Assembly: GCA_035293405.1 (NCBI GenBank)
Contig: DATDOE010000040.1
Coordinates: 124,001 to 188,000, forward strand
Reading direction: 5' to 3'
DNA from: Gp6-AA40 sp035293405
Lineage (GTDB): Bacteria > Acidobacteriota > Vicinamibacteria > Vicinamibacterales > UBA2999
DNA length: 64,000 bases
The notes under the pieces are model-generated. The model was not told the DNA's origin and did not search any database. It was given only the letters and a program-made list of their open reading frames with translations. Both the position numbers and the translations under genes were made by a program. Each line of letters starts with the position of its first letter. Positions within the stretch are counted from its first letter, which is position 1. Below, piece after piece: positions 25,498-37,001 of this stretch.

Positions 25498-25959
25498 GTG
25501 AAGCGGTGGACCACCATCCTGCTGCCGCTGGCGCTGGTCGCCGCGCCGGCGATCGCGATCACCGTGCTGGCCGCATCGGGGGTCGCAGCACTCGTGCGCG
25601 GGCAGCCACTCATCTGGCCGGCGCAGACGGTGACGCTCACTGAAGCCGTGGGCATGCACGACGCGGCCGAGGTCGTCCGGCAGATCGCCCTGGGCGCGAA
25701 CCCGAACGCGCGCTACGACGCGTGGGACATCCTGAAGCGATTCCAGCATGTGTCAGTCACCCCGCTCGAGGCGGCGGTCGCCACGCGCGAGCTGTACATG
25801 TTCGACCTGATCGTCGCTGAAGGAGCGTTGCTGACGCCGGATAACGCGCGCACGCTGCAGTGCTTTGCGGCGCAGGAACGCGCCACCGAGATCGCAGCCT
25901 GGCTTGCCGAGCGCTTTCCGCGGCCGGAGTCGTGCGAAGGGGTCACGCTGCCTTGGTGA
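25498..25959 (+). CDS. Membrane-anchored ankyrin-repeat-like protein
   Basis: GTG at 25498 begins right after the preceding TGA and gives 153 residues. An N-terminal hydrophobic segment (ILLPLALVAAPAIAITVLAA) serves as signal or anchor. The rest has two or three ankyrin-like units: AVGMHDAAEVVRQIALGANP, then VTPLEAAVATRELYMFDLIV and a degenerate third. Ankyrin repeats mediate protein binding. The gene probably forms a unit with the membrane protein upstream, but their joint role is unknown. Confidence 0.7.
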   Translation: MKRWTTILLPLALVAAPAIAITVLAASGVAALVRGQPLIWPAQTVTLTEAVGMHDAAEVVRQIALGANPNARYDAWDILKRFQHVSVTPLEAAVATRELYMFDLIVAEGALLTPDNARTLQCFAAQERATEIAAWLAERFPRPESCEGVTLPW

Positions 25960-25998
25960 ACGCTCTCCATTGAGGCCCGATTTCATTACAATCCCCGC

Positions 25999-26877
25999 AT
26001 GACCGCTCCAGCTAAACCGCTGCCACCGCTTCCCGAGGATGACCACCGTGAAGGCACCATGGGGTTTCTCGATCATCTGGAGGAGCTTCGCTCGCGACTC
26101 ATTCGCTCGGGCATCGCCGTTGGCATCGGGATGCTCGTGGCTTTTGTTTTCAGGGATCGCCTTGCCAGCATCGTCCTCGAACCCACGCTCCGGGCGCTGC
26201 CACCTGGCGCGTCACTGATTGCCACGAAGCCAGGGGAAGGGTTCGCCTTCTACCTCGATGTGGCTCTGATCGGCGGGGCCGTACTCGCGGCGCCCTACGT
26301 GATCTTTCAGGTGTGGAGGTTCATCGCGCCGGGGCTGCATGCAAGCGAGCGCCGGCTGGCGATTCCGTTCCTGATCATGGCCACTGGAGGCACCGTGGCG
26401 GGCGCGCTCTTCGCGCACAGCGTCCTGTTTCCGTCCACGATTGCCTTCTTCGCCACCTTCGACTCATCGGCCATCAAGTTGACGCCCAGGGTCGAAGAGA
26501 CCTTCGGCCTCTACCGGAACATGCTGTTGGGCATGATCGCGGTGTTTCAGCTTCCGACGCTGATCTTCTTCCTCGCCCTCATGCGGCTCGTCACCGCCCG
26601 CTGGCTCTGGCGCAATGTCAAGTACGCCATTCTCATCAGCTTCGTCGCCGCCGCGCTGCTCACCTCGTCACCGGACCCGTGGAACCAGGCGGTCACCGCC
26701 GCGCCCATGATTGCGTTGTATGTCGTCAGCATCGGCATCGCGTGGGTCGTTGGCCTGAGGCACAGGCACGAACCCAGTCCAATCGGCGCGCACAAACTTC
26801 GACTGGTCGTCACCGCCACGATGGTGGAGCAAGTTCGCCGTGCGGGCATCAACTCCCAACGCCCAACCCGAACCTGA
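25999..26877 (+). CDS. tatC: Twin-arginine translocase subunit TatC
   Basis: The 292-residue protein has the TatC N-terminal motif MGFLDHLEELRSRLIRS (about residues 21-37), in which the acidic and hydrophobic positions receive the twin-arginine signal peptide. It has six hydrophobic segments. The conserved periplasmic element EGFAFYLDVALIGG and PYVIFQVWRFIAPGLHASER are visible. No tatA or tatB gene lies beside it, so those must be elsewhere. An 18-residue Pro- and Glu-rich N-terminal extension precedes the conserved part. Confidence 0.93.
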   Translation: MTAPAKPLPPLPEDDHREGTMGFLDHLEELRSRLIRSGIAVGIGMLVAFVFRDRLASIVLEPTLRALPPGASLIATKPGEGFAFYLDVALIGGAVLAAPYVIFQVWRFIAPGLHASERRLAIPFLIMATGGTVAGALFAHSVLFPSTIAFFATFDSSAIKLTPRVEETFGLYRNMLLGMIAVFQLPTLIFFLALMRLVTARWLWRNVKYAILISFVAAALLTSSPDPWNQAVTAAPMIALYVVSIGIAWVVGLRHRHEPSPIGAHKLRLVVTATMVEQVRRAGINSQRPTRT

Positions 26878-26881
26878 AGGA

Positions 26882-26973
26882 AACTCCCAATCCGAACCTG
26901 AATCCAACCCCCAACTTCCAACCCCTTCCCCCGATTCCCATTGGGAGTTGGCATCAGGTGCGGATTGGGAGTT
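26882..26973. repeat. Inverted repeat downstream of tatC
   Basis: AACTCCCAATCCG at 26882-26894 is matched by its exact reverse complement CGGATTGGGAGTT at 26961-26973. Between them lies a CA-rich tract of repeated AACCCC/AACCTG-like words. The stem could act as a terminator between convergent tatC and the RND gene, though it has no T-run and looks more like a dispersed intergenic repeat. Confidence 0.5.
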
Positions 26974-27068
26974 GCCCGCCGCCGCCTGACGAATGCCGTC
27001 ACGAGCGTCAGGCTTTGGCGAGGCCACGCCGAAGCGCGCGTTGACTGAGGCGCGCGAAGGCGGGGGAG

Positions 27069-30215
<3,147 letters not shown>

Positions 30216-30235
30216 AGCTACCTCTAAAGGCCCAA

Positions 30236-30310
30236 GGCACAATGCTCAATGCAGAATGCCCAAGCATTGAGCACTCGACTTTGGGCATTGAGCATTGGGC
30301 ATTGAGCATT
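30236..30310. repeat. Tandem and inverted short repeats between pump genes
   Basis: The 14-bp unit TTGGGCATTGAGCA occurs twice in tandem (30281-30294 and 30295-30308). Its reverse complement occurs in degenerate form at about 30243-30260. The block separates the adaptor gene from the RND permease gene and may fold into hairpins that modulate expression of the downstream permease. Confidence 0.7.
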
Positions 30311-30312
30311 GA

Positions 30313-31512
30313 TCAGCGAGATCCCCCGACGGCGACGCGTACGCCGTCGGCCAACTGCGCGACGTGGCTCGTGGCCACCTTCTCACCGGTCTTGATGCCG
30401 CTCGTGATCTCGACGAGGTCCCCCACCGGCTGACCCAGCGTGACCAGTCGTTCTTCCGCGCGATCGCCCGAGACGACGTAGACGCGCGAGGTGCCAGCCA
30501 CGGTCCGCACCGATGCGGCCGGCACGAGCACGGCCGGAGTATGCGAAGCCTGCTCGATCTGTGCGGTCGCGAACGATCCCGGCCTGAGCGAGCCGGCCTC
30601 ATTCGGGACGACGGCCTCGACGATGAGCGTGCGGGAGTCGGCCTGGAGCGCGGGCGAGACGTAGCGCACCTTTCCCCTGAACTGCTTGCCGGGTGCGGAG
30701 TCGACTTCGAGCGACACGGTGCGACCGACGGCCACGTCTGTACTGAACTGCTGCGGCACCGTGAGCTCGACGCGGAGAGGGTTGGTGCGCATGACGGAGG
30801 CCACCTTCGTGCCCCGAGTGACGTAGTCGCCCACCGACACGAGACGCTCTCCCACGACGCCGGTGAATGGCGCCCTGACCACGGTGTCGGCAAGCGCCTT
30901 CCGTGCGAGGGTCACTCGCGCGCGGGCGGCCAGCAGCGCCTGATACTGCTGGACGGCGCTGTTTCGCGCGATGTCGTACTGCCGCCGTGTGACCTCTGCC
31001 TGCGAGCTTCGTTGATCGAACTCAGCCTGCGACAACAGCTTCTTCTCGAAGAGCGTGCGCGCGCGCTCGAAGTCGCCCTGCGAGAGCGACAGCGTCGCGC
31101 GGGCGTTGGCCACTTCGGGCACCTTTTCGATGTCGAGCTCGGTTCCGCCATTCAGGCCGAGCCGCCCTTCGAGCTGCGCGGCGTTCGCCTCCGCCTCCGC
31201 GGCCTGAGCCTGTGCTTCCGCGGGCGCGATGCGAATGAGATCCGCGCCCTCGGCCACGCGTGTGCCACGTTCCACCGGCGTCGCAATGACCCGGCCCTGG
31301 ATCTCGGCGGCCACATCAGCGGATTCCTCGGCCGCGAGCGTGCCGGTGACCTTGAGGAACCGCGTGATCTGCTGTTCGGTGGCGGCAACCGTGGTCACGG
31401 TCAGCGCGGCGGCGGCTCCGGTCGTGGACGTGGATTCCCCTTTTGCGGTGCCGCAGCCGGCCGCGAGCGCGGCGATGAGTAATACGTGGGTCCCGTGTAT
31501 GAATCGAAACAT
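30313..31512 (-). CDS. RND efflux periplasmic adaptor lipoprotein
   Basis: The 399-residue product has a lipobox LIAALAAGC (Cys20), so it should be a lipoprotein. The membrane-fusion-protein fold is clear: a lipoyl/barrel start (LKVTGTLAAEESADVAAEIQ), an alpha hairpin with heptad-like A/E/L content (about 100-190), the second lipoyl half ADTVVRAPFTGVVGERLV and beta-barrel sections. It bridges the permease and an outer-membrane channel. It is read in the same direction as the permease and lies 22 bp downstream of the TetR-type regulator gene, so the three form an operon. Confidence 0.9.
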   Translation of the reverse strand: MFRFIHGTHVLLIAALAAGCGTAKGESTSTTGAAAALTVTTVAATEQQITRFLKVTGTLAAEESADVAAEIQGRVIATPVERGTRVAEGADLIRIAPAEAQAQAAEAEANAAQLEGRLGLNGGTELDIEKVPEVANARATLSLSQGDFERARTLFEKKLLSQAEFDQRSSQAEVTRRQYDIARNSAVQQYQALLAARARVTLARKALADTVVRAPFTGVVGERLVSVGDYVTRGTKVASVMRTNPLRVELTVPQQFSTDVAVGRTVSLEVDSAPGKQFRGKVRYVSPALQADSRTLIVEAVVPNEAGSLRPGSFATAQIEQASHTPAVLVPAASVRTVAGTSRVYVVSGDRAEERLVTLGQPVGDLVEITSGIKTGEKVATSHVAQLADGVRVAVGGSR

Positions 31513-31533
31513 GGAATGAGGGCTCCTCGAGTA

Positions 31534-32211
31534 CTAAGCGGTGCGAGTGGCAGACAGTTCGGGCGCGACCTCGCAGGGCGTCGTCGGCCGTGCGTGTCGT
31601 GGCGCGCCGGCGCGAATGCCGGCGATGGTGGTGTCGATGGCGTCGCGGACGAGCGCGTCGGCATCCTCGGCCGGCGCGAGCCTCTCTGACAGGCGCGCCG
31701 CGGCGATACCGAAGATGGGCGCCCAGAGGAGGCGGAGCGCGACCTCCGCGTGCGTCGTCTCGGGGAACACGCGCTCCGCGATGCAGCGCTGCACCTGGGC
31801 GAGGATGCGGTTTCGCATCTCCGAGATAAACGCAAAGCCTTCGTACTCGCGGCTGACTCGTGGCACGCGCCGGTCGAGGAACACGAGCGCGAAGTACTGC
31901 GGCTGTTCCTTGCTGAACTCATACAGCCGCCACGCCGCTGCGCGGACATCGTCGAGCGGATCGTCGCTCGGCGCGCCCGTGTGCTGCTTTGCACCGAGCT
32001 GCCGGAACCCTTCTTCAGCGAGCGCGAAGAAGATCTCGTCCTTCGAGGTGAAGTAGCCGTAGATCGCGCCGGGGCTGTACTCGACCTTGGCGGCGATATT
32101 TCGAATGGAGACCTGCGCGTACCCGTCGGCGATGAAGAGTTCGAGCGCGGCGTCCAGGATCGCGCGGCGTGTCGTCTCGCGCGCGAGCTGCTGCCGTTCT
32201 TCTCTGCTCAA
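31534..32211 (-). CDS. TetR/AcrR family transcriptional regulator
   Basis: The 225-residue protein has the TetR N-terminal helix-turn-helix at residues 16-62: RRAILDAALELFIADGYAQV, then IRNIAAKVEYSPGAIYGYF with the typical G-A-I-Y-x-Y-F end. The C-terminal ligand domain is all-helical and of the size seen in AcrR-type repressors. It is the first gene of the unit that includes the adaptor and the RND permease, so it probably represses its own operon and responds to a pump substrate. The intergenic region 32212-32443 would hold the operator, but I cannot point to a convincing palindrome. Confidence 0.9.
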   Translation of the reverse strand: MSREERQQLARETTRRAILDAALELFIADGYAQVSIRNIAAKVEYSPGAIYGYFTSKDEIFFALAEEGFRQLGAKQHTGAPSDDPLDDVRAAAWRLYEFSKEQPQYFALVFLDRRVPRVSREYEGFAFISEMRNRILAQVQRCIAERVFPETTHAEVALRLLWAPIFGIAAARLSERLAPAEDADALVRDAIDTTIAGIRAGAPRHARPTTPCEVAPELSATRTA

Positions 32212-32324
32212 CGTGAGCCTTTCGTATCGTGGATTGAACGCTGTTCAGTACTCTAAACGACGTTCAGCCAAGACACAACAGCCGGATGCGCCTCGAACCA
32301 GGAGCATTTGCCTCTTTCGTCTGA

Positions 32325-32443
32325 ACGAGCGTTTCAGGTTACAAAATTATTTCAATATCATTTCACTATTCGTTTCATTGTTCGTAAATATCATCGTTTT
32401 TATGAGTAATTTGTTGATATACGCCATGGTAGAATAGTTTCAC
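32325..32443 (+). promoter_or_regulatory. AT-rich leader with spaced TTTCA motifs upstream of the HipA-like gene
   Basis: This tract is strikingly AT-rich compared with its surroundings. TTTCA occurs at 32332, 32350, 32361, 32373 and 32438. A possible sigma-70 promoter is TTGTTC (32378-32383), 17 bp, TATGAG (32401-32406). The spaced repeats could be sites for autoregulation by the N-terminal helix-turn-helix of the HipA-like protein. Inference only. Confidence 0.4.
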
Positions 32444-33706
32444 GTGAACACTGCATTAGTCGAGCTGCGTCGTGGAGTTCTGGGCGCTGGGGACCTCAGG
32501 GGACGACTGGGCGTTTCTGCGGCTACCCTGATGCGCCGGCTTCGCGAAGGGGGGGCTGATGTGGTCCAGATCGGTCGCGCCCGCGCCACGCGATACGGGC
32601 TGCGACAGTCGTGGCCGGGTCTCGAGACCTCTCGTTTCCCGTTGTTTCGAATAACCGAGGACGGGACTCCGGCATCGGCAGGCGAACTCTTGACATTGGC
32701 GGCCCATCAGACCGTTTCGATGCCCGAGGGTGTCGTGTCTGAGGGACTGCCGACAGAACTGGCCGACGCGCGGCCATCGGGTTTCCTAGGACGACACTTC
32801 GCCGCGAGTCATCCTGATCTGAGGCTGCCCCCGCGCCTCGCCGATTGGTCTGCTCATCACATTCTGATCGCGATGTCCCGGCGCGGTGAGGATTTCCCCG
32901 GCAATCTCATTGTTGGGGATGAATCGTTTGCCCGCTGGCAAGCGCTCGACATCCCTGCCAGGACAAGGAACGATTATCCTGCTCTCGCGGAGGCAACGAT
33001 CGCAGGACACCCTCCCGGATCGTCAGCGGGCGGCGAGCGTCCGAAATTCGGGGCCTTGGTTGGCGGACGTCACGTGCTCGTCAAGTTTGCCGTGCGTGGC
33101 GCCGCAGGTGATGTGGTTGCTAGGCGGTGGTGCGACCTGCTGGTCCTCGAAGCGCTGGCGCTGGACGCGGCGTCTTCGCGCGGCTTGTCGGTAGCCCGCA
33201 CAGCAATTGTCGACACCGCTTCGCACTACTTCCTCGAGAGCGAACGATTTGATCGCGTAGGAATGCGGGGACGTATTGCCGTAATGACTCTTGCGGCGGC
33301 TCATGACGATCCTGCGGACCCATGGGCTCGGGCGGCCGTTCTTCTAAAGAGCACAGGTCGGATGTCTGATGAAGATGCCCGTCGCCTTCGGTGGCTCGAT
33401 GCTTTTGGTGCGCTCATCGCCAACACGGATCGTCATCCGTACAACGTGGTGTTCTTTAGCGAAGGCGCAACTCTGCGCCTTGCCCCGGCGTTCGATCAGG
33501 TATCGATGTTGTACGCGCCAACGGCGGATGGCCAAGTGGCGCCTCGAATCTTTGCATTACCGCACGCGACGTCAGACACCCTGGACGTGTGGGATGACGC
33601 GCGTATGGCCGCGCGCGAGTTCTGGCAACGGGCCAGTGATGATGCTCGCGTATCAGATGACGTTCGCAGGTTTTCCGCTGCGAACGCGAATGCTCTCGCC
33701 AAATGA
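32444..33706 (+). CDS. HipA/YjjJ-like serine-threonine kinase toxin homologue
   Basis: GTG at 32444 gives 420 residues. A helix-turn-helix-like segment (LRGRLGVSAATLMRRL, about 18-33) sits at the N terminus, as in the YjjJ branch of HipA proteins that lack a separate HipB antitoxin. The kinase core has GGERPKFGAL (196-205), the ATP-lysine in HVLVKF (Lys214), the catalytic loop NTDRHPYN (Asp329, Asn334) and the metal-binding FDQVSM (Asp351). HipA kinases phosphorylate tRNA synthetases or other targets and slow growth. No adjacent antitoxin-size gene is present. The base composition of the leader hints at horizontal acquisition. Confidence 0.85.
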   Translation: MNTALVELRRGVLGAGDLRGRLGVSAATLMRRLREGGADVVQIGRARATRYGLRQSWPGLETSRFPLFRITEDGTPASAGELLTLAAHQTVSMPEGVVSEGLPTELADARPSGFLGRHFAASHPDLRLPPRLADWSAHHILIAMSRRGEDFPGNLIVGDESFARWQALDIPARTRNDYPALAEATIAGHPPGSSAGGERPKFGALVGGRHVLVKFAVRGAAGDVVARRWCDLLVLEALALDAASSRGLSVARTAIVDTASHYFLESERFDRVGMRGRIAVMTLAAAHDDPADPWARAAVLLKSTGRMSDEDARRLRWLDAFGALIANTDRHPYNVVFFSEGATLRLAPAFDQVSMLYAPTADGQVAPRIFALPHATSDTLDVWDDARMAAREFWQRASDDARVSDDVRRFSAANANALAK

Positions 33707-33812
33707 GTGCGGGATGTGCTCGTCCGATCTACGCAGGCGAAGCAGGCGCAGACGATGAGACAGAACTGGTCGGCGACGCCGAGCGGTAGGACGAACGTCG
33801 CTGTCCGTTGTT

Positions 33813-36119
33813 CTACTTGTTCTTGCCGACGCCGAACACGCGCGACCAGAACCCTCGCTTGCGCGGAGCCTGCGTCTCGACCTTGGGAGGCGGAGCGCTG
33901 TCGTTCACCACAGCGGCCGGAGCCGGCTGTGAAGGCACCGGCGCGTGAGAGGTAGGCGCGGATCTCGGATTGAAGAGCGCGGCAAGCGCTCGCAGGGGAT
34001 TGCCGATGACCCGGCCATGGATCGGGCAGGAGTCGGTCGGTTCGGTCCCGACCACGAAGTTCTCGTTGTAGACCATCGACTGCCGCGACACCTCGCCGGC
34101 CTTGTTCACGATCACGGCGTCGCGACACAAATCGGTTGCCAGTTTGCCGCTCAGACGACAGATGGTGGCGGACGTGACGTTGCGTGGGCGGCTGAACCAG
34201 GTCGCCTGGTCGTGCCCTGTCGCATCGATCATGAAGTGCGCCCAGAGCGGCACAGCGAGCTCCGCGGCGTATCCGCGGCTGATGATCTTTCTCGGCTGGT
34301 CGTAGCCGACCCACACTCCGGTGACCAGACGCGGTGTGAATCCCACGAACCACGCATCGTGATAATCGTTCGTGGTTCCCGTCTTGCCGGCGGCCGGCAG
34401 CGTGAACCCCTCACGCCGCGCCGGCCAGGCAGTACCGGAGTTCACGACGTCGGCGAGCATCTCCGCCATCTGAAACGCGGTGGCTTCGCTGACCGCGCGC
34501 TGCTGCACGTGCTCGTCGGTATAGAGGACTTCTCCATCGTTGGTCTCGACGCGCCGGACGAGCACCGCTGCCGGCACCATGCCGCGGTTGGCAAACGTGC
34601 CGAAGGCCGACGTCATCGAAACGAGCGTCACTTCTCCCGATCCAAGCGCCAACGACGGCACGCTCGGCACCGAGCCCACGCCAAGCTGCTTGGCGTACTG
34701 CACCGTGACCGCGATGCCCACGTCCTCGAGCATCCGGACCGCTGCCCGGTTGCTCGAGGTCCGCAGCGCCATCCGCATCGTCATCGACGGGCTCTCGAGG
34801 TGCTCGTCTTCCGGCACCCACGCGCCCTGCAGGGTCATGATCGGCTCATCCAGCCTGGTGATCAGCGTGCCTGGCGAAAACCCACGCTCGAGAGCCGCGG
34901 CGTAGACAAACGGCTTGAACGCCGAACCGGGCTGGCGCTTGGCCTGGGTCGCCCGGTTGAAGGAGCTGTGCGCGAAGTCGCGGCCGCCGACCATGGCCCG
35001 CACATCGCCGGTCTGCGGGTCCATCGCGACGAGGGCCGCCTGCAGTGCGTCGGTGCCCGACGTCTTCGCCTTCCCCTGCCGGCGCTCGATGTCCGCGAGC
35101 GCGCGGGCCACTTCGGCCTCGGCGGCCTTCTGCATCTCCAGGTCGATCGTGGTGTAGACCTTCAACCCGCCCTCATAGACACGCCCCCATCCGAAGCGCT
35201 CTACGAGAAATCGACGGACTTCCTCTTTGAAGTACTGCCCGTAGGCCTCACCCTGCCGCAGCCCGTCGTTGAGGACGACCGGCGCCTTGACAGCACCGTC
35301 GTAGGCGGCGCGATCGATCATCTTTTCGTCACGCATCGCCTGCAAGACGACGTTGCGCCGCGCTGTCGCGCGCTCGATGCTGACGGTGGGCGCATAGCTG
35401 GACGGCGCTTTCACCAGACCGGCCAGAAGCGCCGCCTCGGCCACCGACACTTCGGACGCATGCTTCCCGAAATAGCCGAGTGCTGCCGCCTCGACGCCGT
35501 AGAGCCCGTCGCCGAAGTACACCTTATTGAGATAGAAGGAAAGGATCTCGTTCTTGGTGTACTGGCTCTCGAGCCGCGCCGCGACAATGACCTCCGTCAC
35601 CTTCCGGCGGATGGTCTTGTCGGCGGTGAGAAAGCTCTGTCGGGCCAGCTGCTGGGTAATGGTGCTGCCGCCCTGGGCGAGGCGGCCCTCGACCACGTTG
35701 TTCAGCGCGGCGCCGGCGACGCGAACGATATCGACGCCGCGGTGATCGTAGAAGCGCTGATCTTCGATGGCGATGATCGCGGCCACGAGGCTTCGCGACA
35801 CGCGCTCGAGCGGCACGTCGATGCGCTGCTCGCGGAAGATGGTGAACGCCTGACGATCCTGGGCGTCGAGCAGCGTCGTCGCCTGCACCATCGTCCCGAT
35901 GCTGCGCAGCGCGGCTCGATCAGGAATGGCGCTGACGACCCCGACGACGAACCAGATGGTGGTGGCGATCGTAAGCAGGAGGAAGACGGACAGCACCGCG
36001 CCCACCGCGATCGCAACACGGCGGTGCGCCTGGGCCATCCTGATCGCAAGATCGCGATACCCGATCGCGCGGTCGCGATACGCCTGAGCCATCGCGACCA
36101 GTCTGGGTGAGATCTTCAT
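33813..36119 (-). CDS. Class A penicillin-binding protein (transglycosylase/transpeptidase)
   Basis: The 768-residue protein has a transmembrane anchor at about 35-60. A GT51 glycosyltransferase domain follows, with catalytic EDQRFYDHRGVD (119-130) and GGSTITQQLARQ (150-161). The transpeptidase domain carries SxxK in GSAFKP (Ser399, Lys402), SSN (455-457) and KTGTT (579-583). A Pro- and Ala-rich tail of about 80 residues, ending in a basic patch, follows and is longer than in typical members. It polymerises and cross-links peptidoglycan in the periplasm. No operon partner is visible. Confidence 0.93.
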   Translation of the reverse strand: MKISPRLVAMAQAYRDRAIGYRDLAIRMAQAHRRVAIAVGAVLSVFLLLTIATTIWFVVGVVSAIPDRAALRSIGTMVQATTLLDAQDRQAFTIFREQRIDVPLERVSRSLVAAIIAIEDQRFYDHRGVDIVRVAGAALNNVVEGRLAQGGSTITQQLARQSFLTADKTIRRKVTEVIVAARLESQYTKNEILSFYLNKVYFGDGLYGVEAAALGYFGKHASEVSVAEAALLAGLVKAPSSYAPTVSIERATARRNVVLQAMRDEKMIDRAAYDGAVKAPVVLNDGLRQGEAYGQYFKEEVRRFLVERFGWGRVYEGGLKVYTTIDLEMQKAAEAEVARALADIERRQGKAKTSGTDALQAALVAMDPQTGDVRAMVGGRDFAHSSFNRATQAKRQPGSAFKPFVYAAALERGFSPGTLITRLDEPIMTLQGAWVPEDEHLESPSMTMRMALRTSSNRAAVRMLEDVGIAVTVQYAKQLGVGSVPSVPSLALGSGEVTLVSMTSAFGTFANRGMVPAAVLVRRVETNDGEVLYTDEHVQQRAVSEATAFQMAEMLADVVNSGTAWPARREGFTLPAAGKTGTTNDYHDAWFVGFTPRLVTGVWVGYDQPRKIISRGYAAELAVPLWAHFMIDATGHDQATWFSRPRNVTSATICRLSGKLATDLCRDAVIVNKAGEVSRQSMVYNENFVVGTEPTDSCPIHGRVIGNPLRALAALFNPRSAPTSHAPVPSQPAPAAVVNDSAPPPKVETQAPRKRGFWSRVFGVGKNK

Positions 36120-36174
36120 ACTGCGACAGCTATCTTCCCACCATTCCGGTCACGGTCGTGTTACATCCGGGACA

Positions 36175-36768
36175 CTAGCTCGAGGTGAGCGCCTTGGCGA
36201 TCGCGGCGCGCAGAGCGGGATCTTCAGGCGTTACCTTGCTGTCGAAGAAAGCAACGATCTTGCCGTTCTTGTCGACGACGTATTTGCTGAAGTTCCAGGC
36301 CGGCAGGTTGCCGGAGCTCCCCAGAAACATGTAGATCGGGGATTGGTCATTGCCCTTCCTGGTCACGACCTTCTCGAACATCGGGAACGTCACGTCGTAG
36401 GTCAGCCTGCAGAAGGTCGCAATCTCCTGGGCGGTGCCGGGCTCCTGGCCGCCGAAGTCGTTGCTCGGAAATCCGAGCACGTTGAAGCCCTTGCCCTTCA
36501 TCTCGCGCTGCATCTTCTCGAGCCCCTCGTACTGCGGCGTGTACCCGCACTTGCTCGCCACGTTGACGACGAGACTGACCTTGCCCTTGTACTGAGCGAG
36601 GTTGCCCGGCTTGCCATCGAGGGCCATGGTATTCAGATCGTAGAACGACGTCACGGCGCCTCCCGGCGTGGTAGTGGGCTGCTGTGCCGCCGTCGGCGCA
36701 ACGAACAGGGCCGCAGCCGCCAGCAGAGCGGCGGCCAGGCACCACGAAGTCATCTTGGTCATAGCCAT
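36175..36768 (-). CDS. Secreted glutathione peroxidase (Cys type)
   Basis: The 197-residue protein begins with a signal sequence (CLAAALLAAAALFVAPTAA). The peroxidase signatures are NVASKCGYTPQYEGL (peroxidatic Cys74 in place of selenocysteine), FPSNDFGGQEPG and AWNFSKYVVDKNG, giving the Cys-Gln-Trp-Asn set. A second cysteine in IATFCRL may act as the resolving residue, which would make it thioredoxin-dependent. It would remove peroxides in the periplasm. Confidence 0.92.
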   Translation of the reverse strand: MAMTKMTSWCLAAALLAAAALFVAPTAAQQPTTTPGGAVTSFYDLNTMALDGKPGNLAQYKGKVSLVVNVASKCGYTPQYEGLEKMQREMKGKGFNVLGFPSNDFGGQEPGTAQEIATFCRLTYDVTFPMFEKVVTRKGNDQSPIYMFLGSSGNLPAWNFSKYVVDKNGKIVAFFDSKVTPEDPALRAAIAKALTSS

Positions 36769-37001
36769 TGGTTATACACCTTTTTGAACGGCGTTCCATC
36801 CATGTGGATCACGTAATTGCGATCTCGCTCGATCGACGGGATTTCTCACCGATGCGCACGCCGCACGTCAGGTCAGCCGTTTGCACAGCGCCTTCGTCTG
36901 AACTACTGACTCGCGTGTTCCGCTAGGGTGATTACGGTGTCTTAACTGACGGTGCGTCCGCGTCGTCACGAGCGATCGCACCGCGATTCGACGAGGACGC
37001 T

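Noticed and set aside
33945..36110. A 721-codon open frame on the plus strand
   Set aside because: It is the antisense of the penicillin-binding protein, with no motif of its own.
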